A DNA stretch of 40,980 nt from an uncultured Collinsella sp. (GCA_900759565.1 CAAEVV010000048.1:1-40980), one strand, 5' to 3'; shown: positions 16,957-26,129, counted from the stretch's first letter. The notes: a model not told the origin generated them from the sequence alone. Made by a program: numbers and translations.

Positions 16957-17979
16957 ATGACGGCAAGCGACGCGACCGCGACAATTAAAAAGGGGAATTC
17001 GGAGCCCAGTTTCGATAAAACGGCTCAGCGCATCCTCAATCTTTTCTTTGTGCTCAATAGCTCCCCCGAACCGCTGACGACCGAGCAGATCGTCTTGGAT
17101 TCTGACCTGGGATATGGCTCGGGCAACATCGACTCGGATAAGCGCAAGTTTCGGCGCGATCGTGACAAACTGCTCGAGCGTGGCATCTTAATCAAGGAGG
17201 TTCGCCCCGCCGGTGCGCAGGAGACCGAGGAAAGCTCGTGGACAATCGACCGCGAGCACACGTTTGCTGCAGGCGGCCTCATCACCGCAGACGACGCCGA
17301 TATCCTGCTCAACGCCATCGACCAGACACTAGCGGCCGGCTCTTCCACCTTTGCCGCGCCGCTTGCCGACATTCGCTCCAAAATTGCCTACCTCACCGGC
17401 ATATCTGCGGTGGACGAAGCACCGATCCGCCGCTCTCCCACCGTCGATGCGGTATGGAGCGCCTTTGCCGAGCGATGCGCGCTGCGATTTTTATATCAGA
17501 ACGGACGCGGCGAGCAGAAAGAACGTACCGTCTGCGTCTACGGCATGTTCGAGCGCGAGGGCGTGGCGTACTTCTGCGGCCTCGACAACGTCACCGACGA
17601 CATCAGGACATTCCGCTGCGACCGTATCGTACGCGCTTGGCGTCCTTCGAAGGCCTACGTCATCCCCGCGAACTTCAATCTCAACGACTATCTGTTCTTT
17701 GAATTCGATTTTGCCGACCGACCGCCCGTTGCAGCCACGTTCTCGTTCGCCCCTCAGACGCAGATCGATATGATCAACGGCCTCACGCGCGGGCGAGGTG
17801 AGCTCGCACACACCGATGCAGGATGGACCTGGACCGTTGACGTGCGCGACCTTGAAGCCGCCGCCTCATTCTGCATGGCCCACGCCATGGACGGCATGAG
17901 GCCCGTGGCCCCCAAATCGCTCAAACAGGCGTGGAACCACCTCATTGAAAGGACGGTGCACGAGCATGCCCGTGCGTAA
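16957..17979 (+). CDS. WYL-domain transcriptional regulator (first of pair)
   Basis: A 340-residue protein with an N-terminal winged-helix region (about 20-95, TTEQIV...RRDRDKLLERGILI, the DeoR-like arrangement) and a WYL domain (about 165-250, RFLYQNGRGEQKERTV...FRCDRIVRAW). Adjacent WYL genes are the pattern of actinobacterial PafB-PafC regulators of the DNA damage response, which bind single-stranded DNA or nucleotide ligands through the WYL domain. Assignment to that role here is inference. The next gene overlaps its end. It is divergent from the M28-like gene across a roughly 200-base gap with no certain promoter. Confidence 0.88.
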   Translation: MTASDATATIKKGNSEPSFDKTAQRILNLFFVLNSSPEPLTTEQIVLDSDLGYGSGNIDSDKRKFRRDRDKLLERGILIKEVRPAGAQETEESSWTIDREHTFAAGGLITADDADILLNAIDQTLAAGSSTFAAPLADIRSKIAYLTGISAVDEAPIRRSPTVDAVWSAFAERCALRFLYQNGRGEQKERTVCVYGMFEREGVAYFCGLDNVTDDIRTFRCDRIVRAWRPSKAYVIPANFNLNDYLFFEFDFADRPPVAATFSFAPQTQIDMINGLTRGRGELAHTDAGWTWTVDVRDLEAAASFCMAHAMDGMRPVAPKSLKQAWNHLIERTVHEHARA

Positions 17980-18883
17980 ACTCACCAGCGAGCAGAGGCT
18001 CTCGCGCGCCATCGACATCATGGAGGCCCTCTACGCCGCCGGCGAGAGCGGCATGACACGAACCGAGATTTGCAGTCGCTTTGACATCACGGGGGTGTCG
18101 CTCGACGAGATTCTCGAGATCGTCTCGACGCTCGCGGACCGAGAATCGGGCGCGCGCATCATCTGCGAATGCCGCGGCGAGCGTGTGGTCCTCACCGGTG
18201 ACGCCGGTCGTGTGCTACCGCTGCGCCTGAGTGCCGCCGAGGGCGCTGTGCTCAACCATGAACTTGAATCGTTGGGAATCGAGCCCCAGGCGGCAGCTCG
18301 GATTCGACATGCTCTTCTACCCGAAGAGCTCGGCTATAACCAGCGCGTCTTTGACACCGTCAACCACGGGTCGCACTGGCAGCAGCTGAGCTGCGCCATT
18401 CAGGACGGCGTTCGCTGCCGCATCTCGTATCGCTCGATGGACGATGCACGGCCACGTGAGCGTCTGGTCGACCCCTTGCGCATTACGGCAAACGGTGACC
18501 AAACATACCTGATTGCCTGGGACATCGCGGTCGATGAGCAGCGCACCTATCGCATGGATAAAATCGAGGGACTCACCTTGACGGAAGACTCCGTCGTGCC
18601 TCACGCACCGGATGTCGCATCCCTCCACGATTCCCTTGCCCGGACGCAGCGTGGCGCAAAGCTCCTGACGCCATTCGATATGGCGGAACATCTGGACTGG
18701 GCCGGCATCACCCTAATCGAGCGCAGCGGGACAGACACGGCAACGGTAACCGTGCATTACGGCTCCGAGCGTTGGCTACTGAGCCAGGTAATCGCAGCGG
18801 GCGGAGCCATCCGCATCTTGGATGACCCCGCCCTGTCAAAGCGTCTGTGCGATATGGCAAAAACCCTCGTCTGTCCGCTTTAG
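17966..18883 (+). CDS. WYL-domain transcriptional regulator (second of pair)
   Basis: A 305-residue protein with an N-terminal helix-turn-helix (about 10-75, GMTRTEICSRFDITGVSLDEIL) and a central WYL domain (about 150-205, CRISYRSMDDARPRERLVDPLRI...TYLIAWDI...YRMDKIEGL), which keeps the WYL-type core. It overlaps the first WYL gene by 14 bases if ATG at 17966 is the start. A TTG at 17945 is the alternative. The two probably act as a heterodimer like PafBC. Its stop overlaps the convergent dinG stop by four bases, so the two genes share their 3' ends. Confidence 0.86.
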   Translation: MPVRKLTSEQRLSRAIDIMEALYAAGESGMTRTEICSRFDITGVSLDEILEIVSTLADRESGARIICECRGERVVLTGDAGRVLPLRLSAAEGAVLNHELESLGIEPQAAARIRHALLPEELGYNQRVFDTVNHGSHWQQLSCAIQDGVRCRISYRSMDDARPRERLVDPLRITANGDQTYLIAWDIAVDEQRTYRMDKIEGLTLTEDSVVPHAPDVASLHDSLARTQRGAKLLTPFDMAEHLDWAGITLIERSGTDTATVTVHYGSERWLLSQVIAAGGAIRILDDPALSKRLCDMAKTLVCPL

Positions 18884-21774
18884 CGCCGCCGCTCGTGGCG
18901 TGCACGCCACAGCTGCAGATAGTGCCCGATCTGCGCCGATTCGATGCGCTGGTAGGAGCTCGTGGGCAGCGACGTTAAGAACTTCTTTCCGTAGCCCTTC
19001 GTCACCAGGCGCGGGTCGGCCAGAATCAGCACGCCGCAATCGGTCGACGAGCGGATAAGGCGGCCGGCCGCCTGCTTGACCTCGAGCACCGCCTCGGGCA
19101 GCGAATAGCGCGCCCAAGCGCGGTCTTCGCGCAGGTTACGCTCGCACGAGAGCGGGTCCGTGGGGCTCGAGAACGGCAGCTTGGGAATGATGACGCAGCG
19201 CAGCGTCTCGCCGCTGGCGTCGAATCCCTCCCAGAAGGCCTTAAGAGCAAAAAGCGACGAGGTCGGCTCGTTGATAAACCGGTCGCGCAGGCGACGAGGA
19301 GATGAGTTGCGCTGCTGGCAGTTGAGCTCCAGACCCGCACGGGCCATTTTGGGCTCAACGCGGGCGTACAGGTCTTCCATGTCGCGCCGATTGGTGAACA
19401 GCGTGAGCACCGATCCGCCCATGGCAAGATGGGCGTCGACCAGCACGCGCTCGAGCGCCGTAAGATAGCTCTCACGATCCCGCGGATCGGGGATATCGCC
19501 CGCAACGACTACAGCCATGTTCGAATCGAAGTCGTAGCTCGAGTCCAAGTGCAACGATGAGGATGTTGAAGCACCGATGCGATCGAGGCCGACCGCGTGG
19601 TTAAAGTGTTCAAAGCTTTTGGACACCGTCATGGTCGCCGAGGCAAAGATAGCCGTGTGAACCTCGGGCAGCCACTCGGTTGCCAAGGCCTCGCCAATGT
19701 CGATGCGCTCTGCGGTCATTGACTCTCCGCCGGCACGCAACCTGCGATTGACCTGCAGTGAATACACGTAGTGTTCATCGGTGCCGTCAATGATGAGTTT
19801 GAGGTTCTCGGCCAGCTCGTGCAGGCGGCGCGAAATATCACCCAGGTCGACAACAACCTCGGGCTTGTCGGCGGCGACGGCTTGCACCAGCGCGTCGACG
19901 CTCTTGTCAGCTTGTTCCAATGCGTCGATGGCAGTGTAGGCCGACTGTAAGAAATCATGCCAGTCGTCAGATTCGCGCAGCTCGGGGCCAATCCATAGAT
20001 TGGCATTGTCATAACCCCCACGGGCACGGCGGCCGAGCTCGCGAACGCCATCGAACACGTCGGCGATTGCCATGCTCGCGCGCGCAACCGTCGACGTCGC
20101 CTTGGCAGTAAGGCCCAGATAGAGCGTAGAGCCCTCGGAGGTTGCCAAATCACGGGAGACCTGGCTTAGCGCACCGGTGCTCGAGCCACCCAGGCGCTCA
20201 AACAGAACGCGTGATTCGTCCGCCGACACCACGCGCGCCCACTGACGGCGCGCCTCGCGCTCGATAGAATGAGCCTCGTCGATTACCCAATGACGAATCG
20301 GAGGCAAAATCCTGCCCTCGGCCGCAACATTGCGGAACAGCAGGGAATGGTTGGTGACCACCACATCGGCATGCGCCGCACGACGGCGAGCGCCGTGGAC
20401 CAAACATTTATCAGGGAAAAACGGGCAGAGGCGGCGAGCACACTCGCGCGAGGCCGTCGTAAAGTCGGGGCGGTTGACGCTGCGCCACCGAATGCCAAGC
20501 GAGTCGAGGTCGCCATCGGCTGATTGGCAGACGTACGCCATAATGACCGCGACCGCCGTGAGCGTGTCCGCCGGATCGCGCTTGGTGGTAATCTCGACCT
20601 GGCCTCGGCTCATGCGCTCAAGCTTGCGCAGGCACGGATAGTGGTCATAGCCCTTGAGAGCGCAAAATGACAGACCACCGTCCAGTTGCTCGGCAAGTTT
20701 TGGCAGCTCATGGTACATGAGCTGGTCTGCAAGATTGTTCGATTTGGTCGCAATACCAACCGTAATGTTGTTACGGCGTGCTGCCTCGGCAAAAGGCACC
20801 AGATAGGCCATCGATTTGCCGACGCCTGTGCCCGCCTCAATTACACGATGAGTGCCCGTGACCAGCGCATCGCGGACCTCGAGCGCCATCGCGATCTGCT
20901 CATCACGCGGCTCGTAGGTGGGATACATGCGATTGACCAGGCCACCTGGCGCATAGTCTGCCTCAATCTCCTCGCGACTCGGCATCTTGAGGACCGGCAG
21001 TTCGTCGGCGTCCACCCGATCGTCGGCGCGATCGGCCTTGAGAACGTCAGCACGAGCGGCGCTGAGAGAGAAGATAGAACCAGGGTTCTGCCCTGCCAAG
21101 AATGAGAAGATAGGACGATAGGACCAAGGCACATCCGGATGCATGTCGGCTAGGCGCGCCATGAGGCCCTGAGGCAAGTCGGTGAGCGCCACGAGCAACA
21201 CGCGCCATACGCCACACAGGGCGTCGACGTCGGCATTGGCACGGTGTGATACCGAGTCACAGCCAAACAGATCGGCCATAAAAGACAACTTGTGCGAGGC
21301 CAGGCGAGGAAGCGCGATGCGCGACAGCGCCAGCGAATCGATCCAAATATCGCTCACGTTGACGCCGCCTTTGACCGACTCGATAAACGAGCGGTCGAAC
21401 GTGGCGTTATGTGCGATCACCGGGCAACCACCGACAAAATCGGCGAGAGCGGCTACGGCCTCAACGGCCGACGGGGCATCTGCCACATCGGCATTTGTAA
21501 TGCTCGTGAGCTCGGTAATCTCGGCGGGAATCAGCTGCTTGGGATGCACGAAGGTATCGAAGCGGTCGACGACCTCGCGACCCGAAAGGCGGGCCGCCGA
21601 GATCTCGATCAGCTCGTTGTCCTGCACCGAAAGACCCGTGGTCTCGGTATCGAGAACGATCACGTCTTCCTCGATAAGGCCGAAGGACTGCGTTTTGGCG
21701 CGTTCGGCAAGCGTGGCATAGGAGTCGATGACAAACTGCGGCGTTCCTGACGAAACCGCGTCCTCGATTAGCAT
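18880..21774 (-). CDS. dinG: DinG-family helicase with N-terminal exonuclease domain
   Basis: A 964-residue protein. The N-terminal DEDDh 3'-5' exonuclease domain (about 36-200) has DTETTG (42-47), HNATFD (122-127) and HRANADVD (177-184). It is followed by an XPD/DinG-like superfamily 2 helicase with Walker A EAGTGVGKS (313-321), DEAH (499-502) and C-terminal motif VI QAAGRLIRS. Four cysteines between motifs I and II (381, 445, 450, 457) are placed for a 4Fe-4S cluster. This exonuclease-helicase architecture is the Gram-positive type. It likely unwinds or trims structured DNA or R-loops. Its ATG overlaps the end of ddl by seven bases, so the two are coupled. Confidence 0.93.
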   Translation of the reverse strand: MLIEDAVSSGTPQFVIDSYATLAERAKTQSFGLIEEDVIVLDTETTGLSVQDNELIEISAARLSGREVVDRFDTFVHPKQLIPAEITELTSITNADVADAPSAVEAVAALADFVGGCPVIAHNATFDRSFIESVKGGVNVSDIWIDSLALSRIALPRLASHKLSFMADLFGCDSVSHRANADVDALCGVWRVLLVALTDLPQGLMARLADMHPDVPWSYRPIFSFLAGQNPGSIFSLSAARADVLKADRADDRVDADELPVLKMPSREEIEADYAPGGLVNRMYPTYEPRDEQIAMALEVRDALVTGTHRVIEAGTGVGKSMAYLVPFAEAARRNNITVGIATKSNNLADQLMYHELPKLAEQLDGGLSFCALKGYDHYPCLRKLERMSRGQVEITTKRDPADTLTAVAVIMAYVCQSADGDLDSLGIRWRSVNRPDFTTASRECARRLCPFFPDKCLVHGARRRAAHADVVVTNHSLLFRNVAAEGRILPPIRHWVIDEAHSIEREARRQWARVVSADESRVLFERLGGSSTGALSQVSRDLATSEGSTLYLGLTAKATSTVARASMAIADVFDGVRELGRRARGGYDNANLWIGPELRESDDWHDFLQSAYTAIDALEQADKSVDALVQAVAADKPEVVVDLGDISRRLHELAENLKLIIDGTDEHYVYSLQVNRRLRAGGESMTAERIDIGEALATEWLPEVHTAIFASATMTVSKSFEHFNHAVGLDRIGASTSSSLHLDSSYDFDSNMAVVVAGDIPDPRDRESYLTALERVLVDAHLAMGGSVLTLFTNRRDMEDLYARVEPKMARAGLELNCQQRNSSPRRLRDRFINEPTSSLFALKAFWEGFDASGETLRCVIIPKLPFSSPTDPLSCERNLREDRAWARYSLPEAVLEVKQAAGRLIRSSTDCGVLILADPRLVTKGYGKKFLTSLPTSSYQRIESAQIGHYLQLWRARHERRR

Positions 21775-22733
21775 GCAATGCCCGCTCGACGAAGGCCCAT
21801 ACGGATCAGGCTGTCACAGACCTGCGGGAACGTCATGTCGTCGGTGTGGCGGATCTCGTCCGGATACAGCGACGTATCGGTCATGCCGGGAATGGTATTG
21901 GTCTCGAGGATAACGGGGCCGTCCTCACTCACGATAAAGTCGCTGCGCGAGATACCCAGGCAACCGAGGGCCTTGTGAGCAGCACAGGCAAGCTCCTGGG
22001 CATGAGCGTAATTCTCGGGTGAAATCTGCGCCGGAATGCGATGGATGTCCGTAGGGTCGACATACTTCACGTCCAGATCGTAGAACTCGCAGTCCTCGGG
22101 CTTACGAATCTCGACAATCGGCAGAGCGTGCACGTCATCTTCGCCGTATACGCCGACGGTGATCTCGGTACCCTCGATGCACCTCTCGACCAGCACTTTG
22201 TCGCCGTACTCAAACGCCTTGGCGATTGCCGCGGGCAGCTCGGAGGGCTCATGGACCAGGGAAATGCCATAGCTGGAACCGTTGACGGCCGGCTTCACAA
22301 AGCAGCGCTCGCCACAAACCTCGACGATATGATCGATATCGACTTCATCGCCCACCTCGAGCGCAAGGCCGGGGGCAATGGGAATGCCCGCCTTGGCGTA
22401 CAGGAGCTTAGAGACCTCCTTGTCGGCACCGCAGGCGCTGGCAAGCACGCCCGAAGCCGTGTAGGGGATACCCAGGGTCTCCATGGCGCCTTGCATGGCG
22501 CCATCCTCGCCGCCGGCACCGTGCATGGCGATAAACGCCACGTCAAAGCCGCCGGTCGCCATGGTTACCATAAAATCATCGGCAGCCGTGTCGAGCAGCT
22601 CCACCGAAGTGTAGCCGGCCTCCTTCAAGGCAACCACGACGTTCTTTCCCGAATTGAGCGAGATCTCGCGCTCAGCGGAATGACCGCCCGCCAAGACCGC
22701 TACGTGCATGTTCTCTAGGCTTTTACCCGGCAT
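21768..22733 (-). CDS. ddl: D-alanine-D-alanine ligase
   Basis: ATP-grasp enzyme joining two D-alanines for peptidoglycan precursor synthesis. The 321 residues fit the family. Signatures are HSAEREISLNSG near the N-terminus (GGxSxEhxVSxxSG-like), MHGAGGEDGAMQG (the usual HGxxGEDGxxQG), FVKPAVNGSSYGIS, and the metal-binding C-terminal ILETNTIPGMT. It is the first gene of an operon with dinG, with GGAGGAG upstream of ATG 22733. The 85-base gap to rlmN must hold divergent promoters. A TATAAT at 22751-22756 is visible, but its orientation is unclear. Confidence 0.96.
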   Translation of the reverse strand: MPGKSLENMHVAVLAGGHSAEREISLNSGKNVVVALKEAGYTSVELLDTAADDFMVTMATGGFDVAFIAMHGAGGEDGAMQGAMETLGIPYTASGVLASACGADKEVSKLLYAKAGIPIAPGLALEVGDEVDIDHIVEVCGERCFVKPAVNGSSYGISLVHEPSELPAAIAKAFEYGDKVLVERCIEGTEITVGVYGEDDVHALPIVEIRKPEDCEFYDLDVKYVDPTDIHRIPAQISPENYAHAQELACAAHKALGCLGISRSDFIVSEDGPVILETNTIPGMTDTSLYPDEIRHTDDMTFPQVCDSLIRMGLRRAGIAC

Positions 22734-22818
22734 GGGCAGACTCCTCCTCTATAATTTCTGCAGCTGATACCATATTGTAGCGATACCCTCTACGTTTCCC
22801 CAAAATCGAAAGGCTTCC

Positions 22819-23871
22819 ATGAATCCCAGGACTAAATCTCAGGACATTCGCGACTTGAGCCAAAACGATATTCGCGAGCTCGTGGCCGAACTTGGCCAGC
22901 CCGCCTTCCGCGCGAAGCAGCTCATCGAATGGGTCTTTGAGAAGAACGTTTGTTCGTTTGACGATATGACCAACCTTCCCAAGGCTTTCCGCGAGCAGCT
23001 TAAAGAGGCTTTTGCCTTTGACACGCCGACTGAACTAACCAAGCAGGTTTCCAAAGATGGCTCTCGCAAGTATCTGCTCGAGTACCACGACGGCGTTTCC
23101 GTCGAGACTGTCGGCATGCCCCGTCGCAACAAGCTTTCCGTCTGCGTTTCCACCCAGGCAGGCTGCGGCATGGGTTGTGCCTTTTGCGCTACCGGTCTCA
23201 ACGGCCTCAAGCGCTCTCTGACCGCTCAAGAGATCGTCGACCAGGTACTTCATGTATCCAACGACTTTGGCGAGCGCTCCACGAGCGTTGTCTTCATGGG
23301 CCAGGGCGAGCCGTTTGCCAACTACGACGAGGTTCTCAAGGCGCTGCGAATCCTCAACGACCCCGACGGCATCGGTATCGGTGCTCGTCACCTCACCGTC
23401 TCTACCAGTGGCGTTATTCCCGGTATTCGCAAATTTGCCGACATCCCCGAGCAGTTCACGCTTGCTGTTTCACTGCATTCCGCCATCCAGTCGACGCGCA
23501 ATAAGCTCATGCCCGGTGTTAAGAAGTACACGCTGCTTCGCCTTCACGAGGCGCTTCAGCTCTACACCGAGAAGACTGGCCGCCGCCCAACCTATGAGTA
23601 TGCCATGATCGAAGGCGTCAACGATACGAATCCCGAGATGCAGGCGCTCTGCGACTTCTGCGAGGGAACGTTGTGCCACGTTAACCTGATTCAGCTTAAC
23701 GACATCGAGGGCAGCCCGCTCAAGCCGTCGCCGATTCATAAGGTTGAGGATCTTAAGCGTCGTCTTGAGTCCCGTGGCATCGAGACCACGATTCGTAACT
23801 CCCGTGGTAACGATATTGACGCCGCTTGCGGACAGCTGAAGCAGCGCTTTAAAGTTCAGAAGAACGCATAA
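22819..23871 (+). CDS. rlmN: 23S rRNA/tRNA (adenine-C2)-methyltransferase RlmN
   Basis: Radical-SAM enzyme that methylates C2 of A2503 in 23S rRNA and of A37 in some tRNAs. The CxxxCxxC cluster motif is Cys116-GMG-Cys120-AF-Cys123, preceded by the usual CVSTQAGC context. The methyl-carrier Cys near the C-terminus is Cys337 (DIDAACGQL). SxxMGxGEP appears as VVFMGQGEP and SLHS as AVSLHSA. The 350-residue length is typical. It is monocistronic, followed by a parS-like site and a strong terminator. Confidence 0.96.
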   Translation: MNPRTKSQDIRDLSQNDIRELVAELGQPAFRAKQLIEWVFEKNVCSFDDMTNLPKAFREQLKEAFAFDTPTELTKQVSKDGSRKYLLEYHDGVSVETVGMPRRNKLSVCVSTQAGCGMGCAFCATGLNGLKRSLTAQEIVDQVLHVSNDFGERSTSVVFMGQGEPFANYDEVLKALRILNDPDGIGIGARHLTVSTSGVIPGIRKFADIPEQFTLAVSLHSAIQSTRNKLMPGVKKYTLLRLHEALQLYTEKTGRRPTYEYAMIEGVNDTNPEMQALCDFCEGTLCHVNLIQLNDIEGSPLKPSPIHKVEDLKRRLESRGIETTIRNSRGNDIDAACGQLKQRFKVQKNA

Positions 23872-23889
23872 GGGAGCCGCATCCCAAAA

Positions 23890-23905
23890 CGTTTCATGTG
23901 AAACA
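23890..23905. promoter_or_regulatory. parS-like site, 14 of 16
   Basis: CGTTTCATGTGAAACA differs from the parS consensus TGTTTCACGTGAAACA at positions 1 and 8. It lies between rlmN and its terminator, about 2.1 kb from the perfect parS triplet. Confidence 0.6.
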
Positions 23906-23907
23906 TC

Positions 23908-23951
23908 GAACGGCCCCGGTTGCAGGATATGCAACCGGGGCCGTTTCGTTT
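23908..23951 (+). terminator. Terminator of rlmN
   Basis: AACGGCCCCGGTTGC (909-923 of this kilobase) pairs perfectly with GCAACCGGGGCCGTT (931-945), followed by TTCGTTTATT. Confidence 0.88.
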
Positions 23952-24008
23952 ATTGCCCTTTATTTTGAATCAGCTGCTACCTGTCCCATTTTTACGGCCA
24001 AAATAAGG

Positions 24009-24040
24009 GGTCCTTGTCTCGTGAATCAGACAAGGACCCA
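24009..24040 (-). terminator. Terminator of the rsmG/par gene group
   Basis: GGGTCCTTGTCT (24009-24020) pairs with AGACAAGGACCC (24029-24040). On the minus strand it is followed by CTTATTTT. It closes the parA-parB-YtxH-like unit. Confidence 0.8.
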
Positions 24041-24061
24041 TCAAAATAATCTAAGTAATTG

Positions 24062-24073
24062 TTAGGTACCTAA
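24062..24073. repeat. 12-bp palindrome TTAGGTACCTAA, copy 1
   Basis: A perfect palindrome overlapping the stop codon of the YtxH-like gene. An identical copy lies at 27566-27577 between jag and yidC. Confidence 0.6.
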
Positions 24074-24324
24074 TAGCCTACATTTTCCCATTGGTTGCTA
24101 ACCCAACCTTGATTAATCTTAGGATTCTTTGTTACCTGAGCTGTACGCATGGCAACATCTTCTGTCATAACATCCATTTTCTTCTTGGAAGTATCGACGA
24201 TATCCTGCGCACCACGAAGCAAACGACCTCGAAGCTCATCGTCTGTCGCGATCTTATAGCCAGCAAAGGCACCAGCCGCGACGGTTGTCGCCAATGCAAT
24301 CGCAGTTAAAATCTCATTCTTCAT
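24070..24324 (-). CDS. Small YtxH-like membrane-associated protein after parB
   Basis: An 84-residue protein starting MKNEILTAIALATTVAAGAFAGYKIATDDELRG: a short N-terminal membrane helix (about 5-23) followed by a helical, charged segment, the layout of YtxH/gas-vesicle-like small proteins. That family match is tentative. ATG at 24324 is preceded by AAGGAGG, which lies inside the end of parB, and the genes overlap by 11 bases, so it is translated together with ParB. A role in segregation is positional inference only. Confidence 0.7.
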   Translation of the reverse strand: MKNEILTAIALATTVAAGAFAGYKIATDDELRGRLLRGAQDIVDTSKKKMDVMTEDVAMRTAQVTKNPKINQGWVSNQWENVGY

Positions 24325-25219
24325 CTTGGCCTCCTTGATCAAACTGAATCATTTCGCCAAGAATACGAGAGAGCTCTTCCTCGTCTTTAAACTCAATCTC
24401 AATCTTATTCTTTCCACGCGAGCTCTTCACACGCACGTTGGTATTAAAAACCTGACGAAGCACGCGGGCAGCCTTTTTAAAAGACTGAGGCGTCGCAGGC
24501 CTCGGCGTCTTAGGTGTCTCTCCGGCAGAAAACAACGGAGCAAGATTTTCTGTCGCTCTTACGGAAAGGCCCTCTGCAACAACCTTCTCTGCAAGTCGAA
24601 TTCGAGCGTCCTCATAGGGAACTGCAAGAATCGCACGCGCATGACCAGCAGTAAGTTTGCCCTCAAAAATCATCTGCTGAACAACTTCAGGGAGATCGAG
24701 AAGGCGCAGCGAGTTTGTAATTGCAGAGCGTGACTTGCTTACCGCCCTCGACAATGCCTCCTGGGTCATACCGCTGGCATCGATGAGCTGTCGATAGCCC
24801 TTAGCCTCTTCGACGGGATTCAGATCAGAACGTTGAAGGTTTTCGATAAGAGCAAGAGCCAGCATCTCTTCATCGTTAACATCTTTAATGATGACAGGCA
24901 GTTCCTCAAGACCAGCAAGCTTTGAAGCTTGGTAACGACGCTCACCAGCAATGATCTCATAGCCGTTTCCATGCTTGCGAACCAAAAGCGGCTGCAAAAC
25001 GCCATGTTCTTGGATTGACTCGCTCAACTCGCGAAGTTCAGTTTCGTTAAAGTGAATTCGCGGCTGATTAGGGTTGGGAACGATATCCTCAATAGGTAGT
25101 TTTGTTTCAGATGCAGCATTTGAAGCCGATGCAGCCGAACCGCCGGTCTCATACTCGGCCTCTGAGACCAAAGCATTGAGTCCACGTCCCAATCCGCCAC
25201 GTTTCTTTACACTAGGCAC
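24314..25219 (-). CDS. parB: Chromosome-partitioning protein ParB
   Basis: A 301-residue CTP-dependent DNA clamp that loads at parS and spreads. The N-terminus carries the conserved ParA-contacting start KKRGGLGRGLNAL. The ParB/Srx CTP-binding domain (about 40-135) has GERRYQAS (92-99) and ENLQRSDLNP (126-135). The helix-turn-helix that reads parS lies about 150-175 (MTQEALSRAVSKSRSAITNSLRLL), and the C-terminal dimer domain about 245-295. It starts with GTG at 25219, overlapping parA by eight bases. Three perfect parS sites lie just upstream of parA. Confidence 0.97.
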   Translation of the reverse strand: MPSVKKRGGLGRGLNALVSEAEYETGGSAASASNAASETKLPIEDIVPNPNQPRIHFNETELRELSESIQEHGVLQPLLVRKHGNGYEIIAGERRYQASKLAGLEELPVIIKDVNDEEMLALALIENLQRSDLNPVEEAKGYRQLIDASGMTQEALSRAVSKSRSAITNSLRLLDLPEVVQQMIFEGKLTAGHARAILAVPYEDARIRLAEKVVAEGLSVRATENLAPLFSAGETPKTPRPATPQSFKKAARVLRQVFNTNVRVKSSRGKNKIEIEFKDEEELSRILGEMIQFDQGGQDEE

Positions 25220-26012
25220 GCTTGATCACCTCTTTTGCAAGGTTCATATATGCTTTTGCACCCTTATTTTGAGGTGCATAGGTAATTACCGGTTCTCCAA
25301 AAGACGGAGCTTCGGAGATTTTAACCGTACGGGGGATTAGCGTCTTAAACGCCTTATCACCAAAGTACGATTGAACCTCCTCAACAACCTGATTCGATAG
25401 TGAAGTACGCGAGTCATACATGGTCATAAGCACACCATAGGTGTCTAAGCCCTTGTTCAGACGTGATTTGACCATCTTCATTGACTCAAGCAGCTTCGTA
25501 ACGCCCTCGAGTGCATAATACTCGCATTGGATCGGAATCAAAACGCTGTCTGCTGCGGTCAAGGCGTTGATAGTAAGCAGGCCGAGCGAGGGGGGACAGT
25601 CAATGAAAATAAAATCGAACTCGTCCTGAATCGGCTCAAGCAAATCTTTGAGGCGGGTTTCACGAGCGATTGCGCTTACGAGCTCAATTTCCGCGCCTGC
25701 AAGTTGAATTGTAGCCGGAATAACGAATACCTTTTTACAATTTGTATCAAGAACAAGCGATTCTGCCGGCACATCATTCAACAATGCATCATAGATGCAG
25801 TGATCAAGGTCTTCTTTTTCAATTCCGAATCCACTGGTGCTGTTTCCCTGCGGATCAAAATCGACAATCAGTGTCTTACGACCCTGCTCACCCAGTGCTG
25901 CTGCAAGGTTTACAGCCGTCGTTGACTTACCGACGCCGCCTTTTTGATTGATGATTGCAATGATACGCGTGTCTTTTGCGCTCTTAGAACGCTTAACGTC
26001 GCGAAATCCCAC
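25212..26012 (-). CDS. parA: Chromosome-partitioning ATPase ParA (Soj)
   Basis: A 266-residue deviant-Walker ATPase. Its P-loop KGGVGKST (24-31) contains the signature lysine, Walker A' is VDFDPQGNSTSG, and Walker B is FIFIDCPPSLG. It is an ATP-dependent dimer that binds DNA nonspecifically, is stimulated by ParB, and drives origin segregation. In Gram-positive bacteria it also affects DnaA activity, which is relevant because the origin is close. The start is GTG at 26012, with AGGAGG four bases upstream. Order and overlap with parB are canonical. Confidence 0.97.
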   Translation of the reverse strand: MGFRDVKRSKSAKDTRIIAIINQKGGVGKSTTAVNLAAALGEQGRKTLIVDFDPQGNSTSGFGIEKEDLDHCIYDALLNDVPAESLVLDTNCKKVFVIPATIQLAGAEIELVSAIARETRLKDLLEPIQDEFDFIFIDCPPSLGLLTINALTAADSVLIPIQCEYYALEGVTKLLESMKMVKSRLNKGLDTYGVLMTMYDSRTSLSNQVVEEVQSYFGDKAFKTLIPRTVKISEAPSFGEPVITYAPQNKGAKAYMNLAKEVIKRA

Positions 26013-26051
26013 GGTCCCTCCTGGTGTGTATTAAAGCTGTCAAACGGAGGA

Positions 26052-26067
26052 TGTTTCACGTGAAACA
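26052..26067. promoter_or_regulatory. parS site 1
   Basis: TGTTTCACGTGAAACA, an exact match to the bacterial parS palindrome bound by ParB. It lies 40 bases upstream of the parA start. Confidence 0.95.
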
Positions 26068-26090
26068 TTCCGAATCGATATCAACCGCCA

Positions 26091-26106
26091 TGTTTCACGT
26101 GAAACA
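26091..26106. promoter_or_regulatory. parS site 2
   Basis: TGTTTCACGTGAAACA, an exact match, starting exactly 39 bases after parS site 1. Confidence 0.95.
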
Positions 26107-26129
26107 CTGCAAGTTGTTAGTATCCATTA

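Noticed and set aside
22751..22756. TATAAT as a certain rlmN promoter
   Set aside because: No good -35 at proper spacing, and the gap must serve two divergent genes, so the orientation is undecidable by eye.
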